Part shown: positions 1 to 6,602 of the stretch, piece by piece
How positions within the stretch are numbered: the first letter of the stretch is position 1
Layout: each line of letters starts with the position of its first letter
DNA from: Bacillota bacterium
GTDB lineage: Bacteria; Bacillota; GCA-003054495; Carboxydocellales; JAJZTU01
Assembly: GCA_021848765.1 (NCBI GenBank)
Contig: JAJZTU010000187.1
Span: forward strand, 1-6,766
Direction of reading: 5' to 3'
DNA length: 6,766 nt
Made by a program: the position numbers and the translations under genes
The notes under the pieces: generated by a model
Databases searched by the model: none
The model's input: only the letters and a program-made list of their open reading frames with translations
Told to the model about the DNA's origin: nothing

Positions 1-468
1 CTCAGGTACCTCAGCTTTAAGGTTCAGCATCCACCGTTTCTTAAGAGTGAATGTATTGCCTGTCATAACCCGCATGCCTCCCCTAACCCCAAAAACCTGA
101 GGGCGCCCGTCCAGGAATTGTGCAACACCTGCCATTTTGCAACCCTGCCCGGACAGCATGCCCTTGTTAAACACCCGCCTTTCAGAGACGGGCGGTGTAT
201 AGAGTGCCATCATCCTCATGCATCGGATAACATGCGGATGCTTCGAAAACCCATACCGGATTTATGCCTGTCCTGTCATAAACATGAGCAGGTAGGTTAT
301 TGGGAGAAGATGCATCCGATAGGTGATCAATATCCGGACCGGGCTCTGGGTGGTCAGGTGAACTGTCTGAGTTGTCACCATCCCCATGGCACCGGTAACC
401 CCAGGATGTGGAGAAGACCGGGAAATTGGCTGTGCTTCGGTTGTCACCGGGATAAGATGCGCTATTAG
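1..468 (+). CDS. Doubled-CXXCH multiheme cytochrome c, 5' end missing
   Basis: The reading frame is open from base 1 to the TAG at 466-468, giving 155 visible residues; the true start lies upstream of the window. The TTG at 118 is an internal Leu codon of this frame, not a start. Six CXXCH heme c sites are visible: CIACH (52-66), CNTCH (121-135), CIECH (196-210), CLSCH (265-279), CLSCH (364-378) and CFGCH (433-447). They form three pairs with a repeated pattern of a histidine-rich lead (HPPF), CxxCHxPHAS/PHGT, then LC/CxxCH, which is the signature of the doubled CXXCH family. The extra His after each first site (NPHAS, HPHAS, HPHGT) is a likely distal ligand. Such proteins are exported and carry electrons. 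Its place upstream of two secreted hexaheme cytochromes suggests an electron relay at the membrane or in the wall. Signal peptide, total heme number and any membrane anchor cannot be judged because the N-terminus is missing. Confidence 0.93.
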   Translation, partial: LRYLSFKVQHPPFLKSECIACHNPHASPNPKNLRAPVQELCNTCHFATLPGQHALVKHPPFRDGRCIECHHPHASDNMRMLRKPIPDLCLSCHKHEQVGYWEKMHPIGDQYPDRALGGQVNCLSCHHPHGTGNPRMWRRPGNWLCFGCHRDKMRY

Positions 469-527
469 CCCCAAGAGTTGGCAGAGGGATTAATTCCCTT
501 TGACCATAGGTTCCTTAAATTTTCCGG

Positions 528-539
528 AAAGGGGGTGAT
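528..539 (+). promoter_or_regulatory. Strong ribosome binding site of first hexaheme cytochrome
   Basis: The 12 bases AAAGGGGGTGAT match the full anti-Shine-Dalgarno complement (AAAGGAGGTGAT) with one mismatch and end three bases before the ATG at 543. The long match predicts high translation and is typical of low-to-mid GC Gram-positive bacteria. It also fixes the start of the downstream cytochrome. Confidence 0.8.
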
Positions 540-542
540 TTT

Positions 543-2198
543 ATGAAACGAAACGGCTACAGTCCTGCCCTGGTTATTCTGGCTCTATTGTGGTTGCTTG
601 CGGCAACAGCCGGACCGGCTCTGGCCCTGCCAAGCACGGACGCTACCATTGTAGATCCTTATAAGGATGGCCGAAATGTTACCCTGGGTCAACTCAGCAA
701 CAAGACAGCAACTAACAGTCCCCAGGAACCCTCCCGGGAACATGATCCTAGCAAAACCCAGGCCCAACTGGAGACTACGCTTACAACAGATGCCAATCTG
801 GGCTTCCTAACCGGCGGACCCCACGGGCGGTATGCCGATAATACTGCGGCTTGCGGCCGGTGCCACCAGTTGCACCAGGCCCAGGGCCAGCGTTTGATCA
901 GGTTTAATACCATGCCGGTTGGAAGTACTGCTAACAACGTCATTTTTGCTACCTGTACTTTCTGCCATTCTTTTAACGGTCAGAGTACGTATGATGTGAA
1001 GGATGGCATGATTTGGGACACTAATGACGGTAAGCGGTATGCCACTTCGGGTGGCGGGTTTGAACGGATGCTGGTGGTGGAAGGGGAGCCTGCCGTGGCT
1101 ACGGTGGCCAAGGCTTCTTCCAGTCACAGGGTTAACTATGCCACAGGGACCAAGTTCCGGCCCCCGGGCGGATACGCCGGAGCCAACACGGGAGGCCATA
1201 TTGAACTCACCTGTGCTTCCTGCCACAACCCTCACGGTTCACGGCACGGCCGGCAACTGAGGGATAAAGTGCTGGTAGGGACCCCGGCCGGAACCACTAT
1301 GCTGCGGGATACCAGTGACCTGGACATAGTTTATGGCGGTACCCAGCAGATTAAAATTCAGGTACAAAGCCCTTATGGGAATGAACAAGTCAGCTACAAT
1401 GACCAGATTACCCGCTTCTGTGCTACCTGTCACTGGGACTACAAGGCTACGACTGCGGTAAGTAAAACAGGCGCCTATGACCTGAAGTACAGGCACAAGA
1501 TGGGCATGGGACCTAACGAAGGTTTAAACGACGGAAGCAAAGGCTTTGGTTACACCTCAGCCAAGTTCGAACTTCCCCTGGCTACCATAGATATGGGCCC
1601 GCCGGGTGTTGTAGCCTGTATCACCTGCCACTATGCGCATGGTACCTTTGCGGTTGTTAACGGAATCAGCGCTACAGATTCAATAATCATCAGCTCGGCG
1701 GATAACTCCCTGGACTTGCAGAATCTGGACGGTACCAAAACTGAGCCTCCCAAGAACCTGCGCATGGATAACCGGGGGGTATGCCAGAACTGTCATAACT
1801 GGCCGGATGTCAATACCACTCCTCTGGCCTTGCAGGATGTCTTGGATCCCAACCAGAGTGGAACTGTCCTTTACGGAGAACCTGGCACTTTGCTGGCAGG
1901 CACCAAGATACTGTCCCCGACCCCTGATACCGTAACCATCAGGTTCAACCAGTATGTGCTTAAGGGTACAGCTGCGCCCAACAGTGCGGAATATACCGGT
2001 AACTATACCCTGGTAAGGACATCCGATTCGGCCCCTGTTGCAATTTCCTCTGCCACGGTGCAGCCCGAAGGCAGGACTGTAGTGTTAAGGTTAGGAAGCA
2101 ACCTCGTAACCGGTACTACCTATACATTGACTGTACAGAATGTTCAGGATACCAACTTTGTGGCTATGAACCTGTTCAGCCAAAATTTTACCAAGTAA
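543..2198 (+). CDS. Secreted hexaheme cytochrome c, OmcS-like layout, C-terminal Ig-like domain
   Basis: The gene encodes 551 residues. Residues 1-28 are a Sec signal peptide (MKR, hydrophobic core, PALA before LPS). Six CXXCH sites begin at residues 104 (CGRCH), 138 (CTFCH), 224 (CASCH), 293 (CATCH), 359 (CITCH) and 414 (CQNCH). All 12 cysteines lie in these motifs. Six further histidines shared with the next gene (H94, H111, H195, H231, H318, H366) could be distal ligands, allowing bis-His hemes. The order of motifs (CxxCHxxH, CxxCH, free His, CASCHNPHG, CATCHxD, RH, CxxCHxAHG, CxxCH) mirrors OmcS, the Geobacter nanowire cytochrome, as I recall its sequence. Residues about 450-551 are beta-rich and look like a Big_5/SbsA-type Ig domain (VTIRFNQYV, then an NYTL strand, GRTVVLRL, GTTYTLTV), which OmcS lacks. 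It lies 74 bases after the doubled-CXXCH gene and 36 bases before its paralogue, probably in one transcript. A role in extracellular electron transfer is strongly suggested; filament formation is inference. It could instead be a wall-attached monomeric cytochrome. Confidence 0.93.
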   Translation: MKRNGYSPALVILALLWLLAATAGPALALPSTDATIVDPYKDGRNVTLGQLSNKTATNSPQEPSREHDPSKTQAQLETTLTTDANLGFLTGGPHGRYADNTAACGRCHQLHQAQGQRLIRFNTMPVGSTANNVIFATCTFCHSFNGQSTYDVKDGMIWDTNDGKRYATSGGGFERMLVVEGEPAVATVAKASSSHRVNYATGTKFRPPGGYAGANTGGHIELTCASCHNPHGSRHGRQLRDKVLVGTPAGTTMLRDTSDLDIVYGGTQQIKIQVQSPYGNEQVSYNDQITRFCATCHWDYKATTAVSKTGAYDLKYRHKMGMGPNEGLNDGSKGFGYTSAKFELPLATIDMGPPGVVACITCHYAHGTFAVVNGISATDSIIISSADNSLDLQNLDGTKTEPPKNLRMDNRGVCQNCHNWPDVNTTPLALQDVLDPNQSGTVLYGEPGTLLAGTKILSPTPDTVTIRFNQYVLKGTAAPNSAEYTGNYTLVRTSDSAPVAISSATVQPEGRTVVLRLGSNLVTGTTYTLTVQNVQDTNFVAMNLFSQNFTK

Positions 2199-2220
2199 AT
2201 TAACCAGTTCTATTCCTGAG

Positions 2221-2226
2221 AGGAGG
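2221..2226 (+). promoter_or_regulatory. Ribosome binding site of second hexaheme cytochrome
   Basis: AGGAGG sits eight bases upstream of the ATG at 2235 within a 36-base gap after the previous stop. It supports that start and translational independence of the second paralogue inside the same likely transcript. Confidence 0.75.
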
Positions 2227-2234
2227 ATATTTTA

Positions 2235-3872
2235 ATGAAAAGATATTTAGCCGCCTTAACGCTGGCGCTGCTTTTCATCATGGCCGTAGGCATAAGCGCT
2301 GCTTATGCACTGCCTACTTCCATGACTGATTCCACCGGAACCTCTGTCAACCTCAGTTCTGCCAATTATGTGTATAATACTAAAACCGGCGGCGGCGCCG
2401 AGCATGCCTATTCTGACCGCCCGGCTGACCTGTCCTATGGTCCCCACGGTAAGTTCACCACCGATACCAATGCCTGCGGCCGCTGTCACCAGTTGCACCA
2501 AGCGAAATCCGCAAGGCTGTTCCGGTTTGATATTTCCCTGAACCCCAATTCCAATAACGCCATTTACGGTATTTGTACCTACTGCCATAACTTCAACGGC
2601 CAAAGTACCTATGACGTAAAAGACGGTATGATCTGGGATGCCGCTAACCAGGTGCGCTATGCCACTAACGGCGGCGGTTTTGAGAGACAACTTGTGGTAG
2701 AAGGCCCTGCTGACCTGGCTACTCTGGTAAAAGCTAACTCCAGCCACCAGGTCAACAGAGCGCTGAACGGCAGTGAATACATCCGCTTTAATGCTCCCGG
2801 CGGCGCCGCAAACGAGCATATTGCCCTGAAGTGCTCCAGCTGCCACAACCCCCATGGTTCGAATAACGCCCGGATACTGGTACAAAGCATCCAGTACTAC
2901 ACTGCCAGCACCGGAGCTGCCAGCGCTACCAGGACTGCGATCACCAACCTGCCCCAATTTGTGCTGAACCGGTTTGCTAACGAGCAGTCCGTATATCCCA
3001 CTCAAATTTCCACTTTCTGTGCTGCTTGTCACACCGATTACCTTAATGATAACGCCGCCAATGCCGGTAACGCAGGCAGTGTATTGACCGGTACCAACAG
3101 TTCCAGTTACCGTCACATGATCAACATGACTGTTGATAATACCCTGAACAACAAGACCGGCGGAGATGCCCGGAACGACGGAACTTTTGGCTATGATGCC
3201 AATACCCTCCAGTTACCGCTTGGTACTACTGACGCTAACCCGCTTGGCGCACCTCCTGCTAACATTAACAAGGTGGTATGTACTTCCTGCCACTTTGCTC
3301 ATGGTACCGGCGCTGAGATGACCAAGGACGTAATCAATGGAGCTTCAACAATTGTGAGCACCAACAGCGCTGCCGGCCAGGAATATAACCTGACTACTCA
3401 GGTCGGAGGCCAGTGGGTTGAAACCATTAAGAACCTGCGCATGGATAACCGGGCTGTCTGCCAGAACTGCCACAACAGGGACAGTGTGGACGCTACCGCT
3501 CCCGCCCTGGCTGATGTACTTGACCCTGCCCAGTTGAACACTGCCAATGCGTACAGTGCAGCACCCAAGCTGGCAGGCGTTAAGGCCAAGACCGCTACCG
3601 CAGGCTCTACCTACTATGTAATCATCCGCTTTGACCAGTACATGGCCAAGGGCCCGGCTGAGAGCGCAGCTAATTACCAGTATGATGCTGACGGCCCTGG
3701 TGCAGGCGCAGCGGTTGCCGTTTCCGGCGCCACTCTGATGCCGGACGGCCGCACCGTTCAGTTGACTGTACCTTCTGCTCCAACCGCAGGTACCAGTACC
3801 ATTGCTACTACAACTGCTCTGAAGAACATCAATAACATCGCTACCGCCGGTCAGGCTGTTACCATTCAGTAA
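2235..3872 (+). CDS. Secreted hexaheme cytochrome c, paralogue of the preceding gene
   Basis: The gene encodes 545 residues, nearly the length of its neighbour. Residues 1-25 are a Sec signal peptide ending AYA before LPT, so both mature paralogues would start with Leu-Pro. CXXCH sites begin at residues 81 (CGRCH), 114 (CTYCH), 200 (CSSCH), 262 (CAACH), 349 (CTSCH) and 409 (CQNCH). No other cysteine occurs. Candidate distal ligands are H71, H88, H171, H207, H294 and H356, in the same order as in the first copy. Blocks nearly identical to the first copy include NGQSTYDVKDGMIWD, the GGGFER/LVVEG stretch and NLRMDNR before the last heme. Spacing differs mainly between hemes 3 and 5, where this copy carries Ala/Asn/Thr-rich stretches. 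The C-terminal ~100 residues are again an Ig-like beta domain (YVIIRFDQYM, GRTVQLTV), richer in Ala, Thr and Gly than in the first copy. It probably works with the first copy as filament subunit, cap or alternative subunit. That functional split is inferred; the paralogy and heme count are seen directly. Confidence 0.93.
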   Translation: MKRYLAALTLALLFIMAVGISAAYALPTSMTDSTGTSVNLSSANYVYNTKTGGGAEHAYSDRPADLSYGPHGKFTTDTNACGRCHQLHQAKSARLFRFDISLNPNSNNAIYGICTYCHNFNGQSTYDVKDGMIWDAANQVRYATNGGGFERQLVVEGPADLATLVKANSSHQVNRALNGSEYIRFNAPGGAANEHIALKCSSCHNPHGSNNARILVQSIQYYTASTGAASATRTAITNLPQFVLNRFANEQSVYPTQISTFCAACHTDYLNDNAANAGNAGSVLTGTNSSSYRHMINMTVDNTLNNKTGGDARNDGTFGYDANTLQLPLGTTDANPLGAPPANINKVVCTSCHFAHGTGAEMTKDVINGASTIVSTNSAAGQEYNLTTQVGGQWVETIKNLRMDNRAVCQNCHNRDSVDATAPALADVLDPAQLNTANAYSAAPKLAGVKAKTATAGSTYYVIIRFDQYMAKGPAESAANYQYDADGPGAGAAVAVSGATLMPDGRTVQLTVPSAPTAGTSTIATTTALKNINNIATAGQAVTIQ

Positions 3873-3889
3873 CCTACAAACCTAATAAG

Positions 3890-3922
3890 GCTAAGGTGCT
3901 AGGCATTGCTTAGCGCCTTAGC
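3890..3922 (+). terminator. Hairpin after cytochrome genes, probable imperfect terminator
   Basis: The arms GCTAAGGTGCTAGG (3890-3903) and CTTAGCGCCTTAGC (3909-3922) pair over 14 positions with two G:U pairs around the five-base loop CATTG. The stem starts 17 bases after the stop at 3872. The downstream tract TCCTTCTATAATCTT is pyrimidine-rich but not a clean T run, so termination may be partial. That would lower expression of the accessory genes relative to the cytochromes. The hairpin could equally protect the 3' end of the cytochrome mRNA. Confidence 0.65.
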
Positions 3923-3934
3923 TCCTTCTATAAT
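3906..3934 (+). promoter_or_regulatory. Candidate sigma-A-type promoter for the accessory genes
   Basis: TTGCTT (3906-3911) and TATAAT (3929-3934) are separated by 17 bases. The -10 is a perfect consensus and the -35 keeps the TTG core. The -35 lies inside the hairpin that ends the cytochrome unit. Two further TATAAT boxes occur at 3965-3970 and 3989-3994 without a convincing -35 at the right distance. The 162-base gap at 3873-4034 is clearly AT-rich before the next gene, so a promoter somewhere here is likely, but the exact one is uncertain. Confidence 0.4.
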
Positions 3935-4034
3935 CTTACGCTCGCCGGGTATGGATTTAGATGCTATAATAATGAGGTTATTAGTATATATAATTGACTG
4001 GGTTTACGGCTCAGATTTTTAAGGAGGGGAAGCA

Positions 4035-4805
4035 ATGTTTCGGAAAACATGGCTGGTTGTCCTGGCAATTCTAATTGCCCTCACCTCTGTAGGATGCGGC
4101 GGAGTGCAGAACAAGACTTCAGATGGCAGCGGTGAACAGGGTAAATTCGACGCGGCTACTGTTATCAAAGACCTAAAAGGCAATGCTCTGGCTGAAAAAA
4201 TAGGCAAATACCTGGAAGACGGCGATGTCGATAAGGCCGTTGCCGTGGGCGAAGTTGCTATGAAGAAAGAGCCCGACAACCTGGCGGTTATCTTTAATTT
4301 GTCAAACGCCTATTATTTTCAAAAAGACCTGCTGAGTATGGTCAAGGTCACTAAAAAAATGGAAGAAATGTCTCCACAGAATCCAATGGTCTTAAACCAA
4401 TTAGCCTGGGCTCTGATTGAATCCGGTGAAAATCCTGCAGAAGGGATTAAAAAAGTTGAGACAGCCATGAAAATTGTGGTGGAATCCGGTCGTGCGGTTG
4501 AGGATGCCTTTGTTGACACTCATGCCTATGGATTATATAAATTGGGAAAAAAGTCCGAGGCTATAGCTGAATGGGGAAAAATTATGCCCAGGGTACAAAA
4601 TGGGGAGATGTATCTCCACCTTGGCCAGGCGCTTATCGAAACCGGTAAAAAGGTAGAGGCAAGAACTATTTTGGATAAAGGACTTGGGTTTACCAAGCTT
4701 CAGATGAAGGACGTTAATCTGACCAAAGCTGAACTAAAACACCTGGAAGAAGTAAAGCTTAAAATTGAGAATTACCTTAAAGACGTTAGCAAGGCCAAAT
4801 CCTAA
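4035..4805 (+). CDS. TPR-repeat lipoprotein
   Basis: The gene encodes 256 residues. The ATG at 4035 follows AAGGAGGGG at 4021-4029, an excellent site at normal spacing. Residues 1-20 are a hydrophobic export signal ending SVGC, so Cys21, the only cysteine in the protein, would be lipidated after signal peptidase II cleavage and anchor it on the outer face of the membrane. Ser rather than Leu at -3 makes the lipobox slightly atypical. A Gly/Ser/Gln-rich linker follows to about residue 37. From about residue 49 the protein is helical with TPR-like repeats: about 49-82, 83-116, 117-150, 157-190 and 191-216, recognisable by patterns such as LNQLAWALIESG and YLHLGQALIETG. The C-terminal 40 residues are Lys/Glu-rich helix. 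TPRs are protein-binding scaffolds, and there is no catalytic motif. As the first gene after the cytochromes it is probably an assembly or docking factor for them. This is inference from position. Confidence 0.88.
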   Translation: MFRKTWLVVLAILIALTSVGCGGVQNKTSDGSGEQGKFDAATVIKDLKGNALAEKIGKYLEDGDVDKAVAVGEVAMKKEPDNLAVIFNLSNAYYFQKDLLSMVKVTKKMEEMSPQNPMVLNQLAWALIESGENPAEGIKKVETAMKIVVESGRAVEDAFVDTHAYGLYKLGKKSEAIAEWGKIMPRVQNGEMYLHLGQALIETGKKVEARTILDKGLGFTKLQMKDVNLTKAELKHLEEVKLKIENYLKDVSKAKS

Positions 4806-4882
4806 TGAGTATTGAAAATTTCCACGGGATTCCTTGAGTCTCATGGTGCATAGATTTATCATCCTGATTCGAGCCTTAATAG

Positions 4883-4894
4883 AGGGGGAGGAAG
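4883..4894 (+). promoter_or_regulatory. Ribosome binding site that decides the start of the second TPR gene
   Basis: AGGGGGAGGAAG is a strong purine-rich Shine-Dalgarno, with its GGAGGA core seven bases before the GTG at 4900. The upstream in-frame TTG at 4834 and ATG at 4843 have no comparable site. A second good site, AAAGAGGTGA at 4903-4912, precedes another in-frame GTG at 4918, so initiation there is also possible. Both choices leave the membrane segment intact. Confidence 0.7.
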
Positions 4895-4899
4895 ATATA

Positions 4900-5607
4900 G
4901 TGAAAGAGGTGAATAATGTGCAGGCAAATCCAGTACCAAGTGATAATGTGATCAGCCCGGCAAAGTCCCTGCTGCTTATAAGCGGGCTGGCTGTGGTATT
5001 AATTGCTGTGGGAATGACCGTAGGCTATATGTTCTTCTGGAACAAACCGGTTTACACCTCACCGCTGGATTACCAGTTTAAAACCGCTTATAACAATGTG
5101 AAAAAATCCCCAAATAACCCTCAACTGCGGCTTGAACTGGGCTGGATTTATGTTCAGATGAAGGATTATAAAAAGGCTATGGCAGAATACAATAATGCCC
5201 TGAAGCTGGACCCCAAGAACCTGGATGCCAAGTTGAACATTGCTATTGTCTACGGGGAGCAAGGCAATTATAAAAAGGCTAAGGCCGAGTTGGAGAAGCT
5301 GGTTAAAGAAAACCCTTTCTTTGAGGATGCCAGATCAGCTTTGGCCAGTGTGCTTTATCATCTGAAAGAATATGATGCGGCGGCCAAGCATTACCAGTTT
5401 ATTATTAATTCCAACCCGGGGACAGTAGACTATATTACCCTGCTGGGCAAGGTCCTGGAAGCCAAAGGGGACAAGCAGGGAGCTATTGTCCAGTACCAAA
5501 AAGCCGTATCGTATGTTCCTGGCTTTGAACCGGCAGTAGAAGGCCTTAAACGCCTGGGTGGTAAAATTCCTGAAGTGACTCCTAATAAACCTGGGACTAA
5601 GCAATAA
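4900..5607 (+). CDS. Membrane-anchored TPR protein, four tandem repeats
   Basis: From the GTG at 4900 the product is 235 residues. Residues 1-22 are a short polar N-terminus and 23-46 a single hydrophobic membrane segment, so the rest is most likely outside the membrane. Four in-register 34-residue TPRs follow at about 74-107, 108-141, 142-175 and 176-209. The classic pattern is clear: LELGWIYVQMKDYKKAMAEYN, then LDP at the turn, with repeat ends at NPFF, NPGT and VPGF. Residues about 52-73 may be a degenerate extra helix. The tail is Pro/Lys-rich. There is no cysteine and no heme site. The gene begins 94 bases after the TPR lipoprotein and ends 16 bases before the NHL gene, consistent with co-transcription. 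TPR anchors of this kind occur in c-type cytochrome maturation (for example the TPR part of CcmI/NrfG-type proteins) and in secretion scaffolds. That analogy fits the neighbourhood but no family-specific motif proves it. Confidence 0.88.
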   Translation: MKEVNNVQANPVPSDNVISPAKSLLLISGLAVVLIAVGMTVGYMFFWNKPVYTSPLDYQFKTAYNNVKKSPNNPQLRLELGWIYVQMKDYKKAMAEYNNALKLDPKNLDAKLNIAIVYGEQGNYKKAKAELEKLVKENPFFEDARSALASVLYHLKEYDAAAKHYQFIINSNPGTVDYITLLGKVLEAKGDKQGAIVQYQKAVSYVPGFEPAVEGLKRLGGKIPEVTPNKPGTKQ

Positions 5608-5623
5608 CTGGGAGGCAGCCAGA

Positions 5624-6580
5624 ATGACAAAACAAAGATTATACGGCATGGTCATTGGTCTGGTGGTAGTTCTTGGCGCTTTCTTTGGCTATTACTACTA
5701 CAAAAGCACAAATCCATTGGATGCGCTTCAAGCAGTTCCTGTAGGTAATGTAGTCAGCCCGCCTGAGTTCAAAAATTTCATTTTTGGGGCTGAAAATAAC
5801 CCACTGGCCTTGCCTCTGGGGGTAGCCGTCAGAAACGGAGAAGTTTATGTTTCCGATTCGGACCGGGGCCAGATTGAGGTTTTTGACTACAATGGTAAGT
5901 TGTTGAGGGTCATCGGTGACAAGGGGCCGGGCAGGCTGAACCACCCCTACGGTATGGCCTTTAACGGTAATGAACTCTATGTGGCTGACGGGGGCTGGGG
6001 CAAGATCCTGATTTTTGAACCCAACGGAAAATTTAAGAGATACTTTGAGCCCAAAGACGGTGCGTTTATTTCCATCCCGGCACAGCTGGTAATCAAAGAC
6101 GGTAAGCTGATGTTCCCGGACCTGGCCATCTCCAAGGTTTTTGTGTTCGACCTCGAGGGCAACCTGCTGATGACCTTTGGTAGTAAAGGAGAAGGCCGCG
6201 GGCAGATGATCAAGCCCCACGGCCTGGCAGTAGACAACGAGAGGAACTTCTATGTTTCCGATTCTAACAACAACAGGGTACTGAAGTTCAGCAAAGAGGG
6301 GAAATTCGTCAAGTTCCTGGGTCAAAAGGGAGATGAAGCCCCAAGCGAAATCCTTACCCCCAGAAGCCTGGCTGTGGATTCCCGGAACAATATTTATGTT
6401 GTTTCAGGACTGGGAGCAACAGTATATGTGTTTAATAAGGACGGCACTGCACTGTATAGCTTTAGTAAGTTAAATGACGATGAGGGATCATTAGTACTCC
6501 CCAGTGGTATCGCCATTGATGGCACTAACAAGATTTTCGTCACGGAAACCACCGGTAACCGGGTATCTGTGTTCCAATAA
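5624..6580 (+). CDS. Membrane-anchored six-bladed NHL-repeat beta-propeller
   Basis: The gene encodes 318 residues. The ATG at 5624 follows GGGAGG at 5610-5615 with eight bases between them. Residues about 7-25 form one hydrophobic segment, which lacks a clear signal peptidase site and so probably stays as an anchor. From residue 62 six NHL blades run to the C-terminus, starting about 62, 105, 150, 195, 245 and 291. Each has a P-x-G-hydrophobic-A-hydrophobic opening, a YVSD/YVAD-like strand, then N/G-x-hydrophobic-x-VF (for example LPLGVAV, VYVSDSDRGQIEVFD, HGLAVD, FYVSDSNNNRVLKF). Blade 3 is degenerate, with LMFPD in place of the YVSD strand. There is no cysteine or heme motif. NHL propellers are binding platforms, and some relatives are enzymes such as PAL lyase, whose metal-binding pattern I do not recognise here. 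From memory, an NHL-repeat gene also lies next to omcS in Geobacter, which supports a link to cytochrome filaments. It follows the TPR gene by 16 bases. Confidence 0.92.
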   Translation: MTKQRLYGMVIGLVVVLGAFFGYYYYKSTNPLDALQAVPVGNVVSPPEFKNFIFGAENNPLALPLGVAVRNGEVYVSDSDRGQIEVFDYNGKLLRVIGDKGPGRLNHPYGMAFNGNELYVADGGWGKILIFEPNGKFKRYFEPKDGAFISIPAQLVIKDGKLMFPDLAISKVFVFDLEGNLLMTFGSKGEGRGQMIKPHGLAVDNERNFYVSDSNNNRVLKFSKEGKFVKFLGQKGDEAPSEILTPRSLAVDSRNNIYVVSGLGATVYVFNKDGTALYSFSKLNDDEGSLVLPSGIAIDGTNKIFVTETTGNRVSVFQ

Positions 6581-6602
6581 ACGGGTAAACCGCCATTTGA
6601 TG

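Noticed and set aside
118..468. A separate 116-residue gene starting at TTG 118
   Set aside because: The frame is open to base 1 and contains another heme motif (CIACH at 52-66) of the same repeat pattern, so 118 is internal to a truncated gene.
482..502. Small hairpin CAGAGGGA/TCCCTTTG between the first two cytochrome genes
   Set aside because: The stem is eight pairs including one G:U with no T tract, too weak to call a terminator. The genes may be co-transcribed.
469..542. Cyclic dinucleotide (GEMM-type) riboswitch, sometimes found before multiheme cytochrome genes
   Set aside because: I looked here and in 3873-4034 and did not see the conserved core or paired stems. The 74-base gap is also short for one.
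2256..3116. Long minus-strand open frame of 286 codons opposite the second hexaheme cytochrome
   Set aside because: It lies wholly antisense to a gene with clear signal peptide and heme motifs, and its product has no recognisable domain. It is a codon-bias shadow.
4834..4899. TTG 4834 or ATG 4843 as start of the second TPR gene
   Set aside because: Neither has a Shine-Dalgarno, and the strong site at 4883-4894 lies inside that extension and points to GTG 4900.
5639..6325. Minus-strand open frame of 228 codons opposite the NHL gene
   Set aside because: It is antisense to a well-supported propeller gene, and no family pattern is seen in its product.
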